Positions 35,701 through 45,277 are shown, numbered from the stretch's first letter. The stretch is 64,000 bases of DNA from Solirubrobacter ginsenosidimutans (GCF_027587205.1 NZ_JAPDOD010000001.1:124001-188000), one strand, 5' to 3'. Translations and numbers: made by a program. Notes: generated from the letters alone by a model not told the origin.

Positions 35701-36288
35701 TCAGGCAGCGCGTTGCTCACACGAAGCGGTTCCGAGCCAGGTGTGGGGATTTCGGTCCCAGCACCAGCCCAGCTTCGGCTTGCCGTCGCTGATCCAGAAC
35801 GCCGGTACGCGTTGGTCACCACGTCGCGAGCCCGCCATCGAGAAGCCCCAATTCTTGGCGATGACGTCGGGCTGCTGGAGGACGAGCGCGATGCCTTCGT
35901 CGAGGGTCAACGGCGAGCGGCCGGCGTCCAGGATGTCGCGCAACGCATCCTCAGGACAAACATTCCGCGACTCGGCGCCGAGGTCGATGCCAGTCGCGAC
36001 GTACGCGTCGGCCACCGGCAGCTGGACGGCATCAATAGGCACGAACGTCTCGAGCTCGTCCAGCTCGAGGTGACCGAGAACGAGGGGTCGACCGTGCCGC
36101 TCAACACGCGCGGCAGCCGCAGCGACGGGAACGACGTTGCGGGAGAGCACGAGCACCGAGCGCTCCAGTCGCCTCTGTGGACGTGCGACCTCAACGGTCG
36201 CTCTGAACGATGCTTCGTCGATGCTGATGCCCCGCGCCACCAGCGCGCCGACCTGGTCATCGAACGACAGCGTCACCATCTCAACCAT
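35701..36288 (-). CDS. DUF5701 family protein
   Basis: A 195-residue protein with the characteristic C-terminus of DUF5701: VLQQPDVIAKNWGFSMAGSR then GDQRVPAFWISDGKPKLGWC and WDRNPHTWLGTASC. The N-terminal half is alpha/beta with FDDQVGALVARGISIDEASF. No function is known for the family. ATG 36288 is chosen over a TTG three codons upstream. It is the only gene between repeat copy 12 and the inverted copy at 36380. Confidence 0.82.
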   Translation of the reverse strand: MVEMVTLSFDDQVGALVARGISIDEASFRATVEVARPQRRLERSVLVLSRNVVPVAAAAARVERHGRPLVLGHLELDELETFVPIDAVQLPVADAYVATGIDLGAESRNVCPEDALRDILDAGRSPLTLDEGIALVLQQPDVIAKNWGFSMAGSRRGDQRVPAFWISDGKPKLGWCWDRNPHTWLGTASCEQRAA

Positions 36289-36379
36289 GCGAGACAACCT
36301 ATCGTCGCCGATCTGACGCTTCCGTGACCCGCCGCTTCTCGCTTCGCCTGGAAGGAGCTGCGCGTCGCGGCGACGGCCG

Positions 36380-36402
36380 AAAGTGGCGAGATTGTGGACG
36401 AG
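36380..36402 (-). repeat. Dispersed directional repeat, the only minus-strand copy
   Basis: The reverse complement reads CTCGTCCACAATCTCGCCAC then TTT, and upstream of it CCCGCGACGCTCG matches the extension of copies 7 and 9. It lies 41 bases beyond the end of the integrase pseudogene. Confidence 0.6.
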
Positions 36403-36442
36403 CGTCGCGGGGTTGGCAGCGCGTCGCCTGGCGTCATACCGA

Positions 36443-37110
36443 TCAGCGGGCTCGCGGCAGCGTGAGCTCCATCCTGGCGGGGATCATCGGCGGGCGGCGG
36501 GCGTGGACGGTGTCGATGATCTCGTCGGGTCGATGCCTCGGAGGTAGATCGAGGTCACGCCCAGGTTGCGGTGTCCGAGTTGGCGTTGGATGACGTTCAG
36601 TGGCACGCCCTCGCGCACAGATCGAGCGCGTGGGCGTGGCGGAGCTGGTGCGGCGTGAAGCGCCGACGCACGCCGGCCCGCGCCGCACGCCTCGCGCGCG
36701 GCAGACGAGTGCCATGCCCGCCCGCGCGTGCGGCCGTCGATCACGCAGAACAGCGGACCTACCGGCATCGCCTGGCGCGCGCGCAGCCATGGCTCGAGTT
36801 CCTCGAAGCCCCGGTCGTCCATCCCGACCTCGCGACGCCGACCGCCTTTGCCGCGACGCACCAGCACCGACCCGCGGCGCGCGTCGAGGTCGAGCTCAGT
36901 CAGATCGAGCGCCTCCTGGAGCGAAGGCCGGCGCGCCACAGGACTACGATCAGGCCACGGGCACGGTCGCCGTGTAGCCCATCGCCGCAGCAACGCATCA
37001 CCTGGATGATCTCCTCCGTGCGCGGTGGGTCAGGCGGGTAGCGCCGACCTTTGGTGCAAGATCGGCGTCCGGCGCGATACCCGGGCATGGCGGCCGGTGA
37101 GCGGCGGCGA
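36443..37110 (-). pseudogene. Tyrosine recombinase (XerC/D-like integrase), frameshifted
   Basis: Pieces in order on the minus strand: RYPPDPPRTEEIIQVMRCCG, LIVVLWRAGLR, then in a second frame QEALDLTELDLDARRGSVLV and GKGGRRREVGMD, then FTPHQLRHAHALDLCAR in a third (the HxxR box), then GVPLNVIQRQLGHRNLGVTS and IYLRGID, then PDEIIDTVHARRPPMI. The catalytic Arg, His-x-x-Arg, His and Tyr are each present but never in one frame, so it is dead by at least three frameshifts. It is flanked by repeat copies at 36380 and 37263. Confidence 0.85.
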
Positions 37111-37262
37111 CCGAACGAATCCAGCGGCGGTGTACCGGACACCACAGCTCCTCGTGATCTTGAGGCCGATGAACGGCTCTATCACGACGACGCAGCTGCC
37201 TCAATCGGCGACCGTCGTGTCGGCTTCGCGACCGTCCGGGCCGACGGCCGCAGCGGGACGGA

Positions 37263-37283
37263 TTCGTCGACAAGCAGCACTCT
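37263..37283 (+). repeat. Dispersed directional repeat, copy 13
   Basis: Reads TTCGTCGACAAGCAGCACTC then T. It lies upstream of the integrase remnant; the surrounding 37111-37457 shows no gene. Confidence 0.8.
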
Positions 37284-37457
37284 GTCGGCGGCTCCAGGGC
37301 TGCTGCGTTTGCCTCGAGGCCGCAGCGGCGTTGGACCGTCAAGCCGCTGCACGCGCCTGTGGAACGGGTTGCTGCGCCTCGCGTTGACAGGAGTCCGCCT
37401 TGAGACATGACGGGTGATCGAGGCACCCGAGGCCGGCGCCGAGGGTCGACGTGCGCC

Positions 37458-37643
37458 TCAGTGCCGACACTCCTTGCGCCAGGAGCGCCTTTCGTTGAGC
37501 GCGACGATGATCCGGATCGTCAGGTAGAACGTCCACGGCGGTGACGCCGGGGCCGGCTTCTGGCCCAGCTTGCGCCACGCCCAAGGCCCGAGCGTGGCCG
37601 CGACGTAGAACAGAGCTCCGGACACTGTGGCTCGGCGCGGCAT
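37458..37643 (-). CDS. Small membrane-associated protein, 61 aa
   Basis: MPRRATVSGALFYVAATLGP then WAWRKLGQKPAPASPPWTFY and LTIRIIVALNERRSWRKE: one or two short hydrophobic helices with basic ends. Family unknown. It diverges from the molybdopterin oxidoreductase 47 bases away, which argues for a real gene, but a longer start (37682) is possible. Confidence 0.4.
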   Translation of the reverse strand: MPRRATVSGALFYVAATLGPWAWRKLGQKPAPASPPWTFYLTIRIIVALNERRSWRKECRH

Positions 37644-37690
37644 GGTGTTGAGCCTGCGGAGGAACGGATGTAGCGTCTGCATAGAGGATC

Positions 37691-40093
37691 GTGAAGGGCA
37701 GCGAGCGACAAGCGCGGACGCCGACGTTTTGCGCGTTGTGTGTGTCTCGTTGCGGCGCGACCGCGGTGACCGTCGACGGGCGCTTCACCGCGCTTGAGCC
37801 CGACCCGGCGCACCCAACCGGGCGAGCGCTGTGCGTGAAGGGCAAGGCGGCGCCGGCGATCGTGGGCCATGCCGATCGGGTGCTGCACCCGTTGCGTCGT
37901 ACGGCGCCGAAGGGCGCGGAGGACCCGGCGTGGGAGCGCATCAGCTGGGACGACGCGATCGACACCGTCGCCGCGCGGCTCAGCGCGATCGCGACCACAT
38001 CGGGGCCGGAGTCGGTCGTGTTCGCCGCCGCGTCGCCGTCGACCTCGGCGATCAGCGACTCGGTGGACTGGATCGTGCGATTGCGCCGCGCATTCGGCAG
38101 TCCGAATTTCACCTGCTCGATGGAGCTGTGCGGATGGGGGCGGTATCTCGCCTCGATGTACACGTTCGGCGCGCCGGTGCCGGGGGCATTCATGCCCGAC
38201 CTCGAGCGGGCCGGCTGCATCCTGTACTGGGGCTACAACCCGTCGGTCGCCCGGCTCGTGCACGCGACCGCGACGGTCGACGCCCGCCGGCGAGGGGCGA
38301 AGCTCGTGGCGATCGACCCGCGCCGCGCGGGGCTCGCGTCGAGCGCCGACCACTGGTTGCGGGTGCGCCCGGGGAGCGACGGCGCGCTCGCCATCGCGAT
38401 CGTCGGCGTTCTGCTCGAGCGCGGGTTCTACGACGTCGAGTTCGTCCGTCGCTGGACGAACGCGCCGCTTCTGGTGCGGGCCGACACGGGACGGCTGCTG
38501 CGCTCGGAGGAAGCGGGCGGCGCCGAGCCGGGACGCTACGTCGCGTGGGACGCCGTCGCCGCGAGGCCGGTGAGCTATGACCCGACGACACGCAGCTACG
38601 GCGTCGACGAGGCGCGACTCGCGCTGGAGGGCCGCTACACCGTGGGCGGCCTGGAGTGCCGTCCGGTCCTCGCCGAGCTCGCGGACCACTGCCGCGAGTA
38701 CACGCCGGACGCGGCGGCCGAGATCACCGGGGTGCCGGCGGCGGACATCGCCCGCGTCGCGGAGACCCTGTGGACGTCCCGACCGGTCGCGTTCTACACA
38801 TGGAGCGGCCTCGAGCAGCACAGCGGCACGACCCAGACGATCCGCGCGATCAACGTGCTCTACGCCCTGCTCGGTTGCCTCGACGCGCCAGGCGGCAACG
38901 TGCTCTTCACCCCGGTACCGACCAACCCGGTCGACGGGCTCGATCTGCTCGCGCCCGAGCAGCGCGCGAAGGCGTTCGGCCTCGACGAGCGGCCACTCGG
39001 ACCCGCGCGGTTTGAGTTCACCACCGGCTCGGACTTCTACGCGGCAGCACTCGACGGCCGCGCCCGAGCGCTCGTGAACTTCGGCGCCAACCTCGTCGTG
39101 GCCCAGGGCGACAGCGCACGGGGCCGCGACGCGCTCACGCAGCTCGATTTCGCCGTCCACGCCGACACGTTCCTGAGCCCCACGGCCGACCTCGCCGACA
39201 TCGTCCTTCCGGTCGCGACCCCGTTCGAGGTCGAGGCGCTGCGAATCGGCTTCGAGGTCAACCAGCAGGCCCAGTCACTGGTTCAGCTGCGACGGCCGGT
39301 CCAGCCGCCGCGCGGCGAGGCGCGCTCCGACCTGGAGATCGTCTTCGCGTTGGCGAAGCGGCTCGGCCTCGGCGCCCAGTTCTGGGACGGCGACATCGAT
39401 GCTGCGTGGCGACACCAGCTCGCGCCGAGCGGGATCACGCTCGAGCAGCTCCGCGCGCAGCCGGCCGGGATCGCGCTGCCGCTCAAGACCGTCCACCGTA
39501 AGCACGCACGGATCAGGGACGGCATCCCCGCCGGGTTCCGCACCCCCTCGGGCAAGGTCGAGCTGCTGTCCGAAACGCTCGCCGAGCACGGGCACCCGGC
39601 GCTTCCGACGTTCACCGAGCCCGCCATCAGCCCACGGTCGCGGCCGGACCTCGCCGTCCGCTACCCGCTCGTGCTGACGTGCGCCAAGTCGGTGCGGTTC
39701 GCCGAGTCCCAGCACCGGCAGATCGCCACGCTGCGCCGTGCCACACCCGACCCGCAGCTCGAGCTCCACCCCGACGCGGCCGCAGCACGGGCGATCACCG
39801 CCGGGGACTGGGTGCGGATCGTGACCCCCAACGGCGCCGTCCGCGCCCGCGCGCGCCTGAACTCGACCCTTGACCCCGGAGTCGTGTGCGGCCAGCACGG
39901 CTGGTGGCAGGGATGCGCCGAGCTCGGGCTTCCGGGCTATCCCCCGTACGGTCCGGACAGCGCCAATCTCAACCTGATCCTGCGCCAGGAGCCCAGCGAC
40001 CCGGTCAGCGGCAGTGCCCCGCTTCGCGCATCGCTCTGCGAGGTCGAGCGGATTGACACCCAGAACGCCGCCACTGCACGGGCGGCCCGCTGA
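37691..40093 (+). CDS. Molybdopterin-dependent oxidoreductase (DMSO reductase family)
   Basis: An 800-residue molybdo-bis-pterin enzyme. The N-terminal [4Fe-4S] site is FCALCVSRCGATAVTV with a fourth Cys in RALCVKGKAAP. The pterin-binding domains include YWGYNPSVARLVHATA, IDPRRAGLASSADHWLRVRP, and WSGLEQHSGTTQTIRAINVL then LGCLDAPGGN. The C-terminal dinucleotide-binding domain starts near VLTCAKSVRFAESQHRQI. No Tat signal is seen and no electron-transfer subunit is adjacent, so it is probably cytoplasmic and alone. GTG start. The substrate cannot be read from sequence. Confidence 0.92.
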   Translation: MKGSERQARTPTFCALCVSRCGATAVTVDGRFTALEPDPAHPTGRALCVKGKAAPAIVGHADRVLHPLRRTAPKGAEDPAWERISWDDAIDTVAARLSAIATTSGPESVVFAAASPSTSAISDSVDWIVRLRRAFGSPNFTCSMELCGWGRYLASMYTFGAPVPGAFMPDLERAGCILYWGYNPSVARLVHATATVDARRRGAKLVAIDPRRAGLASSADHWLRVRPGSDGALAIAIVGVLLERGFYDVEFVRRWTNAPLLVRADTGRLLRSEEAGGAEPGRYVAWDAVAARPVSYDPTTRSYGVDEARLALEGRYTVGGLECRPVLAELADHCREYTPDAAAEITGVPAADIARVAETLWTSRPVAFYTWSGLEQHSGTTQTIRAINVLYALLGCLDAPGGNVLFTPVPTNPVDGLDLLAPEQRAKAFGLDERPLGPARFEFTTGSDFYAAALDGRARALVNFGANLVVAQGDSARGRDALTQLDFAVHADTFLSPTADLADIVLPVATPFEVEALRIGFEVNQQAQSLVQLRRPVQPPRGEARSDLEIVFALAKRLGLGAQFWDGDIDAAWRHQLAPSGITLEQLRAQPAGIALPLKTVHRKHARIRDGIPAGFRTPSGKVELLSETLAEHGHPALPTFTEPAISPRSRPDLAVRYPLVLTCAKSVRFAESQHRQIATLRRATPDPQLELHPDAAAARAITAGDWVRIVTPNGAVRARARLNSTLDPGVVCGQHGWWQGCAELGLPGYPPYGPDSANLNLILRQEPSDPVSGSAPLRASLCEVERIDTQNAATARAAR

Positions 40094-40097
40094 TGCG

Positions 40098-40541
40098 TCA
40101 CGCCACCTCGAAGTCGTGGCGGGAGGCGATCTCGCCGATCTTCTCGCGAGTGAGCGGCTGATCGGCCGCGGCGGCAGCCAGTTCGCGCATGTATCGCTCG
40201 AAGCCCGCCGGAGTGTTGAAGTTGAGGAAGCGCACGGGCTCGGGGCTGGGGTTCGAGAACGTGTGGACGACGCCGGGCGGAACGCACGCGAACCCGCCCG
40301 GTCCGACCTCGTGGACCTCGTCCTCGACCTGCATCGTCAGCGTCCCCGACAGCACGTAGAACATGTCATGCAACGTCCGGTGGCGATGCGGTGGCGGGCC
40401 GGGAAACCCGGGCTCGATCGTCGTCTCCGACAAGAAGAACGACCCGGCCGTCTGCTCGCTCCCGGCCTTGATCAAGATCGATGAGCCTCCGCCGGCGGCA
40501 AGTCGTTCGCCCTCGCTCGGGCCTAGCACGGTGGCTTTCAC
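40098..40541 (-). CDS. Cupin domain protein
   Basis: A 147-residue single-domain cupin: PGFPGPPPHRHRTLHDMFYV then LSGTLTM gives the first conserved motif with His ligands, and GPGGFACVPPGVVHTFSNPS the second with the last His. It would bind one divalent metal. Function unknown. It converges with the molybdo-enzyme; their stops are 4 bases apart. Confidence 0.9.
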   Translation of the reverse strand: MKATVLGPSEGERLAAGGGSSILIKAGSEQTAGSFFLSETTIEPGFPGPPPHRHRTLHDMFYVLSGTLTMQVEDEVHEVGPGGFACVPPGVVHTFSNPSPEPVRFLNFNTPAGFERYMRELAAAAADQPLTREKIGEIASRHDFEVA

Positions 40542-40717
40542 GCGTCAGATCCTGCCATGGCTGCCCGTGCCAGTGGCGTTGGCCGATCCGCCCGTATGTC
40601 GCCGCTCTCGATCCCGGCGCGCTCCGCGCCGTCCCGGACGCCGAACGCGCAACCGCCTCGGCCTCAGCCCGCACGGGTGAGGATCACACGATCTGCGCGG
40701 ACCGGACGAGGATCAGG

Positions 40718-41638
40718 TCAGCGCACGAGCGTGGTGCCGAGCCGGTCTGCCAGCCGCACGCTGGCCTCGATCTCCAGCTTGCGGATCGAAACGGATTCGA
40801 TGCTGATCCCGAACGGAACGCCCAGGCGACGGCAGAAGGACATCAGTTCGAGCGCGGTTGCCGCGGCATGCTCGACGGACTCGTCGAGAGTGTCCTTGGC
40901 GTGGCGCAGGTCGTTCTCGATCCAGCGAGGCACGTCGATGCCGAGCCATCGGAGGAACTCCAAGGTCCTCATCGAGCCACACACCGACAGGGTGAACACG
41001 ATCGGGACCGGATCGATACCGCGGTCGCGACACTCGTAGGCGTAGTCGGACACCAGGTTCTTGGCTGCGTTGACGTCGTAGACGATCTGGGTGACGAAGT
41101 ACGAGCACCCGGCCTCTTGCTTGGCGACCAGACGAAGATGCTCGGCGCCTTTGCGAGTGTGCCGTTCAGGTATGGCCACGCCGCCTAGGAGCAGATCCGG
41201 GTTCACTTCGGTGCGCAACTGCTGGGCCATGCGCAGCGTCGTCGCCACGGGCTTCTCTCGCGAGGAAGCGCCGACGAAGACAGCCATCCGCCCGGCGGTG
41301 TCCTGGGTCCTCATCCAGTCGCGAAGGTCTTGCTCGGTGTACTTCGCCGTCGCGCGATAGACGACGACCGGTGTGTGCCATGCCTGGAGGTATCGATCCA
41401 GATAGTCGGCCGGGTCCATCGTCGGCAAGAACGGGAACGGTCGTTCGTCGGGGTTGCGGTCGGACTCGTCGTCGATGTCATAGAGGATCAAGCCGTCCAC
41501 GCCGAGGGGTTCCAGGCGCTCGAGGGTGACGTCGGCGATCTCCTGGGCCTGCTCCACACTGGTCGACAACCGTGGTGGGGTCAGGGCGAACAGCAGGAAC
41601 TCTCCCTGGCGGGAGACGATGCGACGCTGAAGATCCAC
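40718..41638 (-). CDS. Methylenetetrahydrofolate-reductase-like protein
   Basis: A 306-residue TIM barrel similar to MetF-type methylenetetrahydrofolate reductases: VDGLILYDIDDESDRNPDER near the N-terminus, LRTEVNPDLLLGGVAIPERH, the KQEAGCSYFVTQIVYDVNAA strand and FTLSVCGSMRTLEFLRWLGI. The ordinary FAD/NADH set of MetF is not obvious and the protein belongs to a divergent subgroup, so the exact reaction is open. GTG 41638 is chosen; the longer frame upstream lacks homology and contains repeat copy 14. Confidence 0.75.
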   Translation of the reverse strand: MDLQRRIVSRQGEFLLFALTPPRLSTSVEQAQEIADVTLERLEPLGVDGLILYDIDDESDRNPDERPFPFLPTMDPADYLDRYLQAWHTPVVVYRATAKYTEQDLRDWMRTQDTAGRMAVFVGASSREKPVATTLRMAQQLRTEVNPDLLLGGVAIPERHTRKGAEHLRLVAKQEAGCSYFVTQIVYDVNAAKNLVSDYAYECRDRGIDPVPIVFTLSVCGSMRTLEFLRWLGIDVPRWIENDLRHAKDTLDESVEHAAATALELMSFCRRLGVPFGISIESVSIRKLEIEASVRLADRLGTTLVR

Positions 41639-41793
41639 GTTCGCAAGGCTATCTGGGGTAGGACGGGCCACTGAGCGGGAGCCGGCAGCTCGAGCGCGCT
41701 CTCGGTCTTCGCAACCCCCGATAGCCGCCGGGAATCCGCGTATCGCCGCGCTGTTATTACACGCCAAGCTACGGAGCCGGTCAGAGTGCCCAG

Positions 41794-41814
41794 AGCGTCG
41801 ACGAGGAACACTTT
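41794..41814 (+). repeat. Dispersed directional repeat, copy 14 (variant)
   Basis: Reads AGCGTCGACGAGGAACACTT then T. It lies between two minus-strand genes, 122 bases beyond the stop of the enolase-family gene. Confidence 0.6.
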
Positions 41815-41935
41815 CGCTTCCGGTCCCCATGTGCCCGCGCGCGGTCTTCGAGAGGGTCTGAACGACCGAGAGCGCGGGGCCTTTGCCTTGCGACTGCGCG
41901 CCCGCCCGCGGTCGACTCGTCGGTCTTACGCCGCG

Positions 41936-43105
41936 CTAACGGGCTGAGGGTGGGGCGAAGTCGTGCGGCTCGGGGACGAGCAATCGCTTGCCGGCAGCGT
42001 CAGGACGGACGTGCGGGCCGTTCGCTTTGCCCCAGTCCGCCTTCTCCGCCACTGCGGCGATGGCGGTTTCGTCCACGGTCAGGCCAAGGCCTGGCTGATC
42101 GCCGAGGACGATCGAGCCGTCCGCGAACTCTTGGTCCACTGTGATTCCCACGGGCGCGGCGAGGTCCTGGACCTCCGTGGCGATGTGGTTCGGGACCGCG
42201 GCGGCGGCGTGTGCGAGCGGGTTGCCGTTGTACGCAACCGGGCTGACCAGGAGGTCGAACGCGTGTGCCAACGCGGACACCCGGAGGAAGTGGGTGATGC
42301 CCCACATGCTTCCCGTCTGCACGACGTCGACGGCGCCGGCCTGGACGAGGGGGCGGAACTGCTCGAGGCCGGTGAGGTTCTCGCCGGTCGCGACCGCCGC
42401 GCGCACCGCACGGCTGATCTGGGCGTGCCCGTCCGCGTCCCAGCGGCGTACGGGCTCCTCGATCCACGCGAGGTCGACCTGCTCCTCAAGGCGTTGAATG
42501 TAGGCGATCGCCTCCTTGCGCGACCACCCCTCGTTGGCATCGAGCATCAGCCTCGGCGACGCACTCGCGGCCTCGTACACCTCGTGGACGAGCCGGAGGC
42601 GGCGAAGGTCGCCCGCTAGATCGAGGCCGCCCTTGAGCTTGGCCGCCCGGAACCCACGATCGGCGAAGGTCGTGTGGAGCTGAAGGAGCTCGTCGTCCTC
42701 AAGCGGTCCATCAAGCCCTGAGGCGTACGCGGGGACCACTCGGTCACGGGCACCGAGCATGCGCCACAGTGGCAGATCCGCGGCCTTCGCCTTGAGATCC
42801 CAGATTGCCATGTCGAGTGCACCGATCGCGCCGAAGACGGCGCCGGCATGCCCCGCTTTGAACACGGCCGCCAGCATGCGGTCATAGAGGGCGGTGACGG
42901 CTCGTGGGTCCTCCCCGACGATCGCAGGAAACACCGCCTCGAGACCGTCGCGCGAGCCTAGACCGACGCCGGTGAGCCCCACGTCGGTCTCCACCAAGAC
43001 GATCGGCACGACGGTCACGCCGGAGACGACAGACCCGTTGATATCGCCGATGGGACGGCCCCAACGATGCACCGTCATCAGTGTGCGGTAGCCGGTGATA
43101 CGCAT
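41936..43105 (-). CDS. Enolase superfamily (mandelate racemase/MLE-like) enzyme
   Basis: A 389-residue member of the mandelate racemase/muconate lactonizing group. The capping domain is followed by a barrel with the KxK acid/base pair (Lys156, Lys158 in AAKLKGG) and the metal ligands Asp189 with Asn191 (LMLDANEGWS), Glu216/217 (IEEPV) and Glu242 (TGENL). The usual later His is not evident; QTGSMWGITHFLRV and SPVAYNGNPL occupy that region. It probably dehydrates or epimerises an acid sugar; the substrate is unknown. Confidence 0.9.
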   Translation of the reverse strand: MRITGYRTLMTVHRWGRPIGDINGSVVSGVTVVPIVLVETDVGLTGVGLGSRDGLEAVFPAIVGEDPRAVTALYDRMLAAVFKAGHAGAVFGAIGALDMAIWDLKAKAADLPLWRMLGARDRVVPAYASGLDGPLEDDELLQLHTTFADRGFRAAKLKGGLDLAGDLRRLRLVHEVYEAASASPRLMLDANEGWSRKEAIAYIQRLEEQVDLAWIEEPVRRWDADGHAQISRAVRAAVATGENLTGLEQFRPLVQAGAVDVVQTGSMWGITHFLRVSALAHAFDLLVSPVAYNGNPLAHAAAAVPNHIATEVQDLAAPVGITVDQEFADGSIVLGDQPGLGLTVDETAIAAVAEKADWGKANGPHVRPDAAGKRLLVPEPHDFAPPSAR

Positions 43106-43231
43106 GCCTGCATCTTCTCCCTAATGCGCGCGCTGTCGCGCACACTAACCCGCGGCCGGCCCCCTGGCCGCCCGCTCGCATCCGTGCGACCGATGAGTCC
43201 TCGCGGGGGGCTCGAGGTCTACCGTCGACAG

Positions 43232-43547
43232 ATGAGCCCAGACCTGATCGGCGGATGCGCGTGCGGGGCCGTGACCTACACGGTGGCCGACGCGTTCGAA
43301 TACGCGAACAACTGTCACTGCACGCGCTGCCGCGCCTCGACCGGCACGGCCTTCAAGGCCTTCGCCGGAATCCCACGCGAACGACTCCGGCTCAGGACAG
43401 GCGCCGATGCACTGCTCGTGGTCGGACAGCCCGGCGCCAACGACACCCGCTGCGCGCGCTGCGGCTCACTCCTGTTCTCGGTAGCGAGCGCGGGGAAACC
43501 CTGGGATCGTGTTCATTGCGTCAACATCCCGCAGGATGTAGGGTCGC
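43232..43547 (+). pseudogene. GFA-domain gene, 3' truncated
   Basis: MSPDLIGGCACGAVTYTVAD and NCHCTRCRASTGTAFKAFAG carry the zinc-binding CxC and CxxC of glutathione-dependent formaldehyde-activating-like (GFA) proteins, and TRCARCGSLLFS the second CxxC. Homology stops at KPWDRVHC; the normal C-terminal 25-30 residues are absent and the frame runs on into the next gene in the wrong register. It was probably cut by the junction near 43535. Confidence 0.65.
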
Positions 43548-43550
43548 GTC

Positions 43551-44372
43551 GTGCGCCAGCGCACACGGACAGAGTTGCGGCAAGCCCGCGGGGCTTCGGA
43601 GCCCGAGCAGCCCTCCGGAGCGCGTCCGGGCACACTCACCGTCGACCAAGTGCGGGCACTTCAGCGCAGCGCCGGCAATGCGGCGACGGCCAATCTGATG
43701 CGTTTCTCGCGCGTCTCAGCGCCGGGCGTAGCCCGCAGCAACGGCAAGTACCGGCTCTCGCAGAATGGCGCCTACCTGGTGGAGCCGGCAACTGGGTCCA
43801 TGTATGCACACAAGCTCGCGACGGCGCCTCGCTCCTGCGCAGCGACCGGCCAGTCCCATCCGAAGTCGGCCGACTACATCGAATACGCACCCTCGATGGG
43901 TTTCATCACCGATTGCCTGCACACCGCTGAGGAGATTGTCCACGGCAAGTCGCTCGCCCAGGAGGGCGACTACACGAAGGTTGCGGGGACCGGCGAGGCC
44001 TTTGGTCTCGGCGAGGACGAGAACATCAAAGCGGCCAAGAAGTACAAGAAGGAGGCCGACAAGCTCGGGGGAAAGGCGCCTGTCAACGACGGTGCGGCTC
44101 CGGGGGTCGGCCAGGCATTCGTGATCGTGGACACGACACCCAAAAAGAACAAGTCGTCGTTCCGCTACCCGTACCACGCGGCCGGCGTGATTGCTCGCGA
44201 CGGCGATGACGCCGTGACGATGGAGATGTTCGCGTCCGACGAGGACGCGATGGACGTCGATCGCGGTAGCGAGCCGCCGCAGTTCCAGATGTACGGACCC
44301 GGGCTGACGTTCCACAGCGCGTGGAGTTCGCACTACGCGACCCCGGTCACCATCGTGATCGAAAAGGCATAA
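43551..44372 (+). CDS. Protein with LQRSAGN motif (contractile-injection-cargo-like)
   Basis: A 273-residue protein (GTG start) beginning with a disordered basic/Pro segment. A helix TVDQVRALQRSAGNAATANL follows; LQRSAGNxAV near the N-terminus is common in cargo and accessory proteins of extracellular contractile injection systems and in DUF4157-type polymorphic toxins. The remainder is a compact alpha/beta domain (HPKSADYIEYAPSMGFITDC, GQAFVIVDTTPKKNKSSFRY, PYHAAGVIARDGDDAVTMEM) without a recognised enzyme signature. No injection-system gene occurs in the window. Confidence 0.78.
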   Translation: MRQRTRTELRQARGASEPEQPSGARPGTLTVDQVRALQRSAGNAATANLMRFSRVSAPGVARSNGKYRLSQNGAYLVEPATGSMYAHKLATAPRSCAATGQSHPKSADYIEYAPSMGFITDCLHTAEEIVHGKSLAQEGDYTKVAGTGEAFGLGEDENIKAAKKYKKEADKLGGKAPVNDGAAPGVGQAFVIVDTTPKKNKSSFRYPYHAAGVIARDGDDAVTMEMFASDEDAMDVDRGSEPPQFQMYGPGLTFHSAWSSHYATPVTIVIEKA

Positions 44373-44570
44373 CGAGAACCGGGAGCAAGCCGACGCGTGG
44401 ACCCGCATGGACGCGCACCGTCGGAAGCCCGGATATCCATTCGGCAGCGCGCGACGGCCGCGCCGCGTTGGCGCCCCGCTTGCATCGCACGCACGCGCCG
44501 AAGCACGACGGCAACAACACGGTGCCCGCCAGCGTGAGCCGGTACACCGGGCATGGCTCAGAGCCTCCCA
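44373..44570. other. Spacer without a gene
   Basis: No coding frame is convincing between the LQRSAGN protein and repeat copy 15; the spacer continues to the RibD-like start at 44711. Confidence 0.4.
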
Positions 44571-44591
44571 ACCGTCGAAACGAAGCACTCT
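44571..44591 (+). repeat. Dispersed directional repeat, copy 15 (variant)
   Basis: Reads ACCGTCGAAACGAAGCACTC then T. It lies 120 bases upstream of the next plus-strand gene. Confidence 0.6.
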
Positions 44592-44710
44592 GGCCCCGGC
44601 GGGCGGCGCACAACATCGGACTCGCCCTTCAATTTCAAATCACCGCGTCGATGAATTCGCGGCCGAGTCGCAGTCTGAGGTGCGATGCAAACACCGACAC
44701 GAGGCGCGAG

Positions 44711-45277
44711 ATGAGCGACACCGAGCCCCAGACCGCGAGCGGCAAAGTGCTCTGGCACTTCTTGATGTCCCTCGACGGATTCGTCGCAGGGCCTAATCAC
44801 GAGATGGACTGGATGTCCGGGGTCTCGGTTCGCCCAGGCCTGCATGACGAGTACATCGAGACGACCGGCGCCGTGCTCGGGGGTCGCGACGGCTGGAACG
44901 TCGTGAACGAGAACCGGCCGTACGGCGGAGCATGGAAGGGGCCGATCTTCGTGCTCACCCATCACCCCGAGGACGCGCTGCCCGCCGACGATGTCACGTT
45001 CTTGAACTGTGGCCCGGCCGAGGCGGTGCGGATCGGGCTGGAGGCGGCCGGCGGCAAGAACCTCGAGGTGTTCTCGCCCACGATCGGCCGTCAGCTCCTC
45101 GAGCTCGGGCTGATCGACGAGATCGACCTGCACGTGGCGCCGATCCTGCTCGGCGAGGGCATCCGGCTCTACGACAACCCAGGAAGCGACCCGATCCGCC
45201 TTCACCGAGTCCACGAAGGCGACCCGACACTGGCGATCAACGCCCGATACCGACCCGCCACACCGCGGCCTTCATGA
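44711..45277 (+). CDS. RibD C-terminal/dihydrofolate reductase family protein
   Basis: A 188-residue DHFR-fold protein: VLWHFLMSLDGFVAGPNHEM at the N-terminus, VLGGRDGWNVVNENRPYGGA, PIFVLTHHPEDALPAD, VFSPTIGRQLLELGLIDEID and HVAPILLGEGIRLY. These stand-alone RibD_C proteins are widespread in actinobacteria with unknown substrates. It is one of three in this window (also 27826 and 56706). It stands alone between repeat copies 15 and 16. Confidence 0.9.
   Translation: MSDTEPQTASGKVLWHFLMSLDGFVAGPNHEMDWMSGVSVRPGLHDEYIETTGAVLGGRDGWNVVNENRPYGGAWKGPIFVLTHHPEDALPADDVTFLNCGPAEAVRIGLEAAGGKNLEVFSPTIGRQLLELGLIDEIDLHVAPILLGEGIRLYDNPGSDPIRLHRVHEGDPTLAINARYRPATPRPS

Noticed and set aside
36443..37110. The integrase remnant as an integron integrase (IntI) for the repeat array
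   Set aside because: It is XerC/D-like without the extra IntI domain, is dead, and the repeats show no attC core (RYYYAAC/GTTRRRY). A classical integron is not supported.
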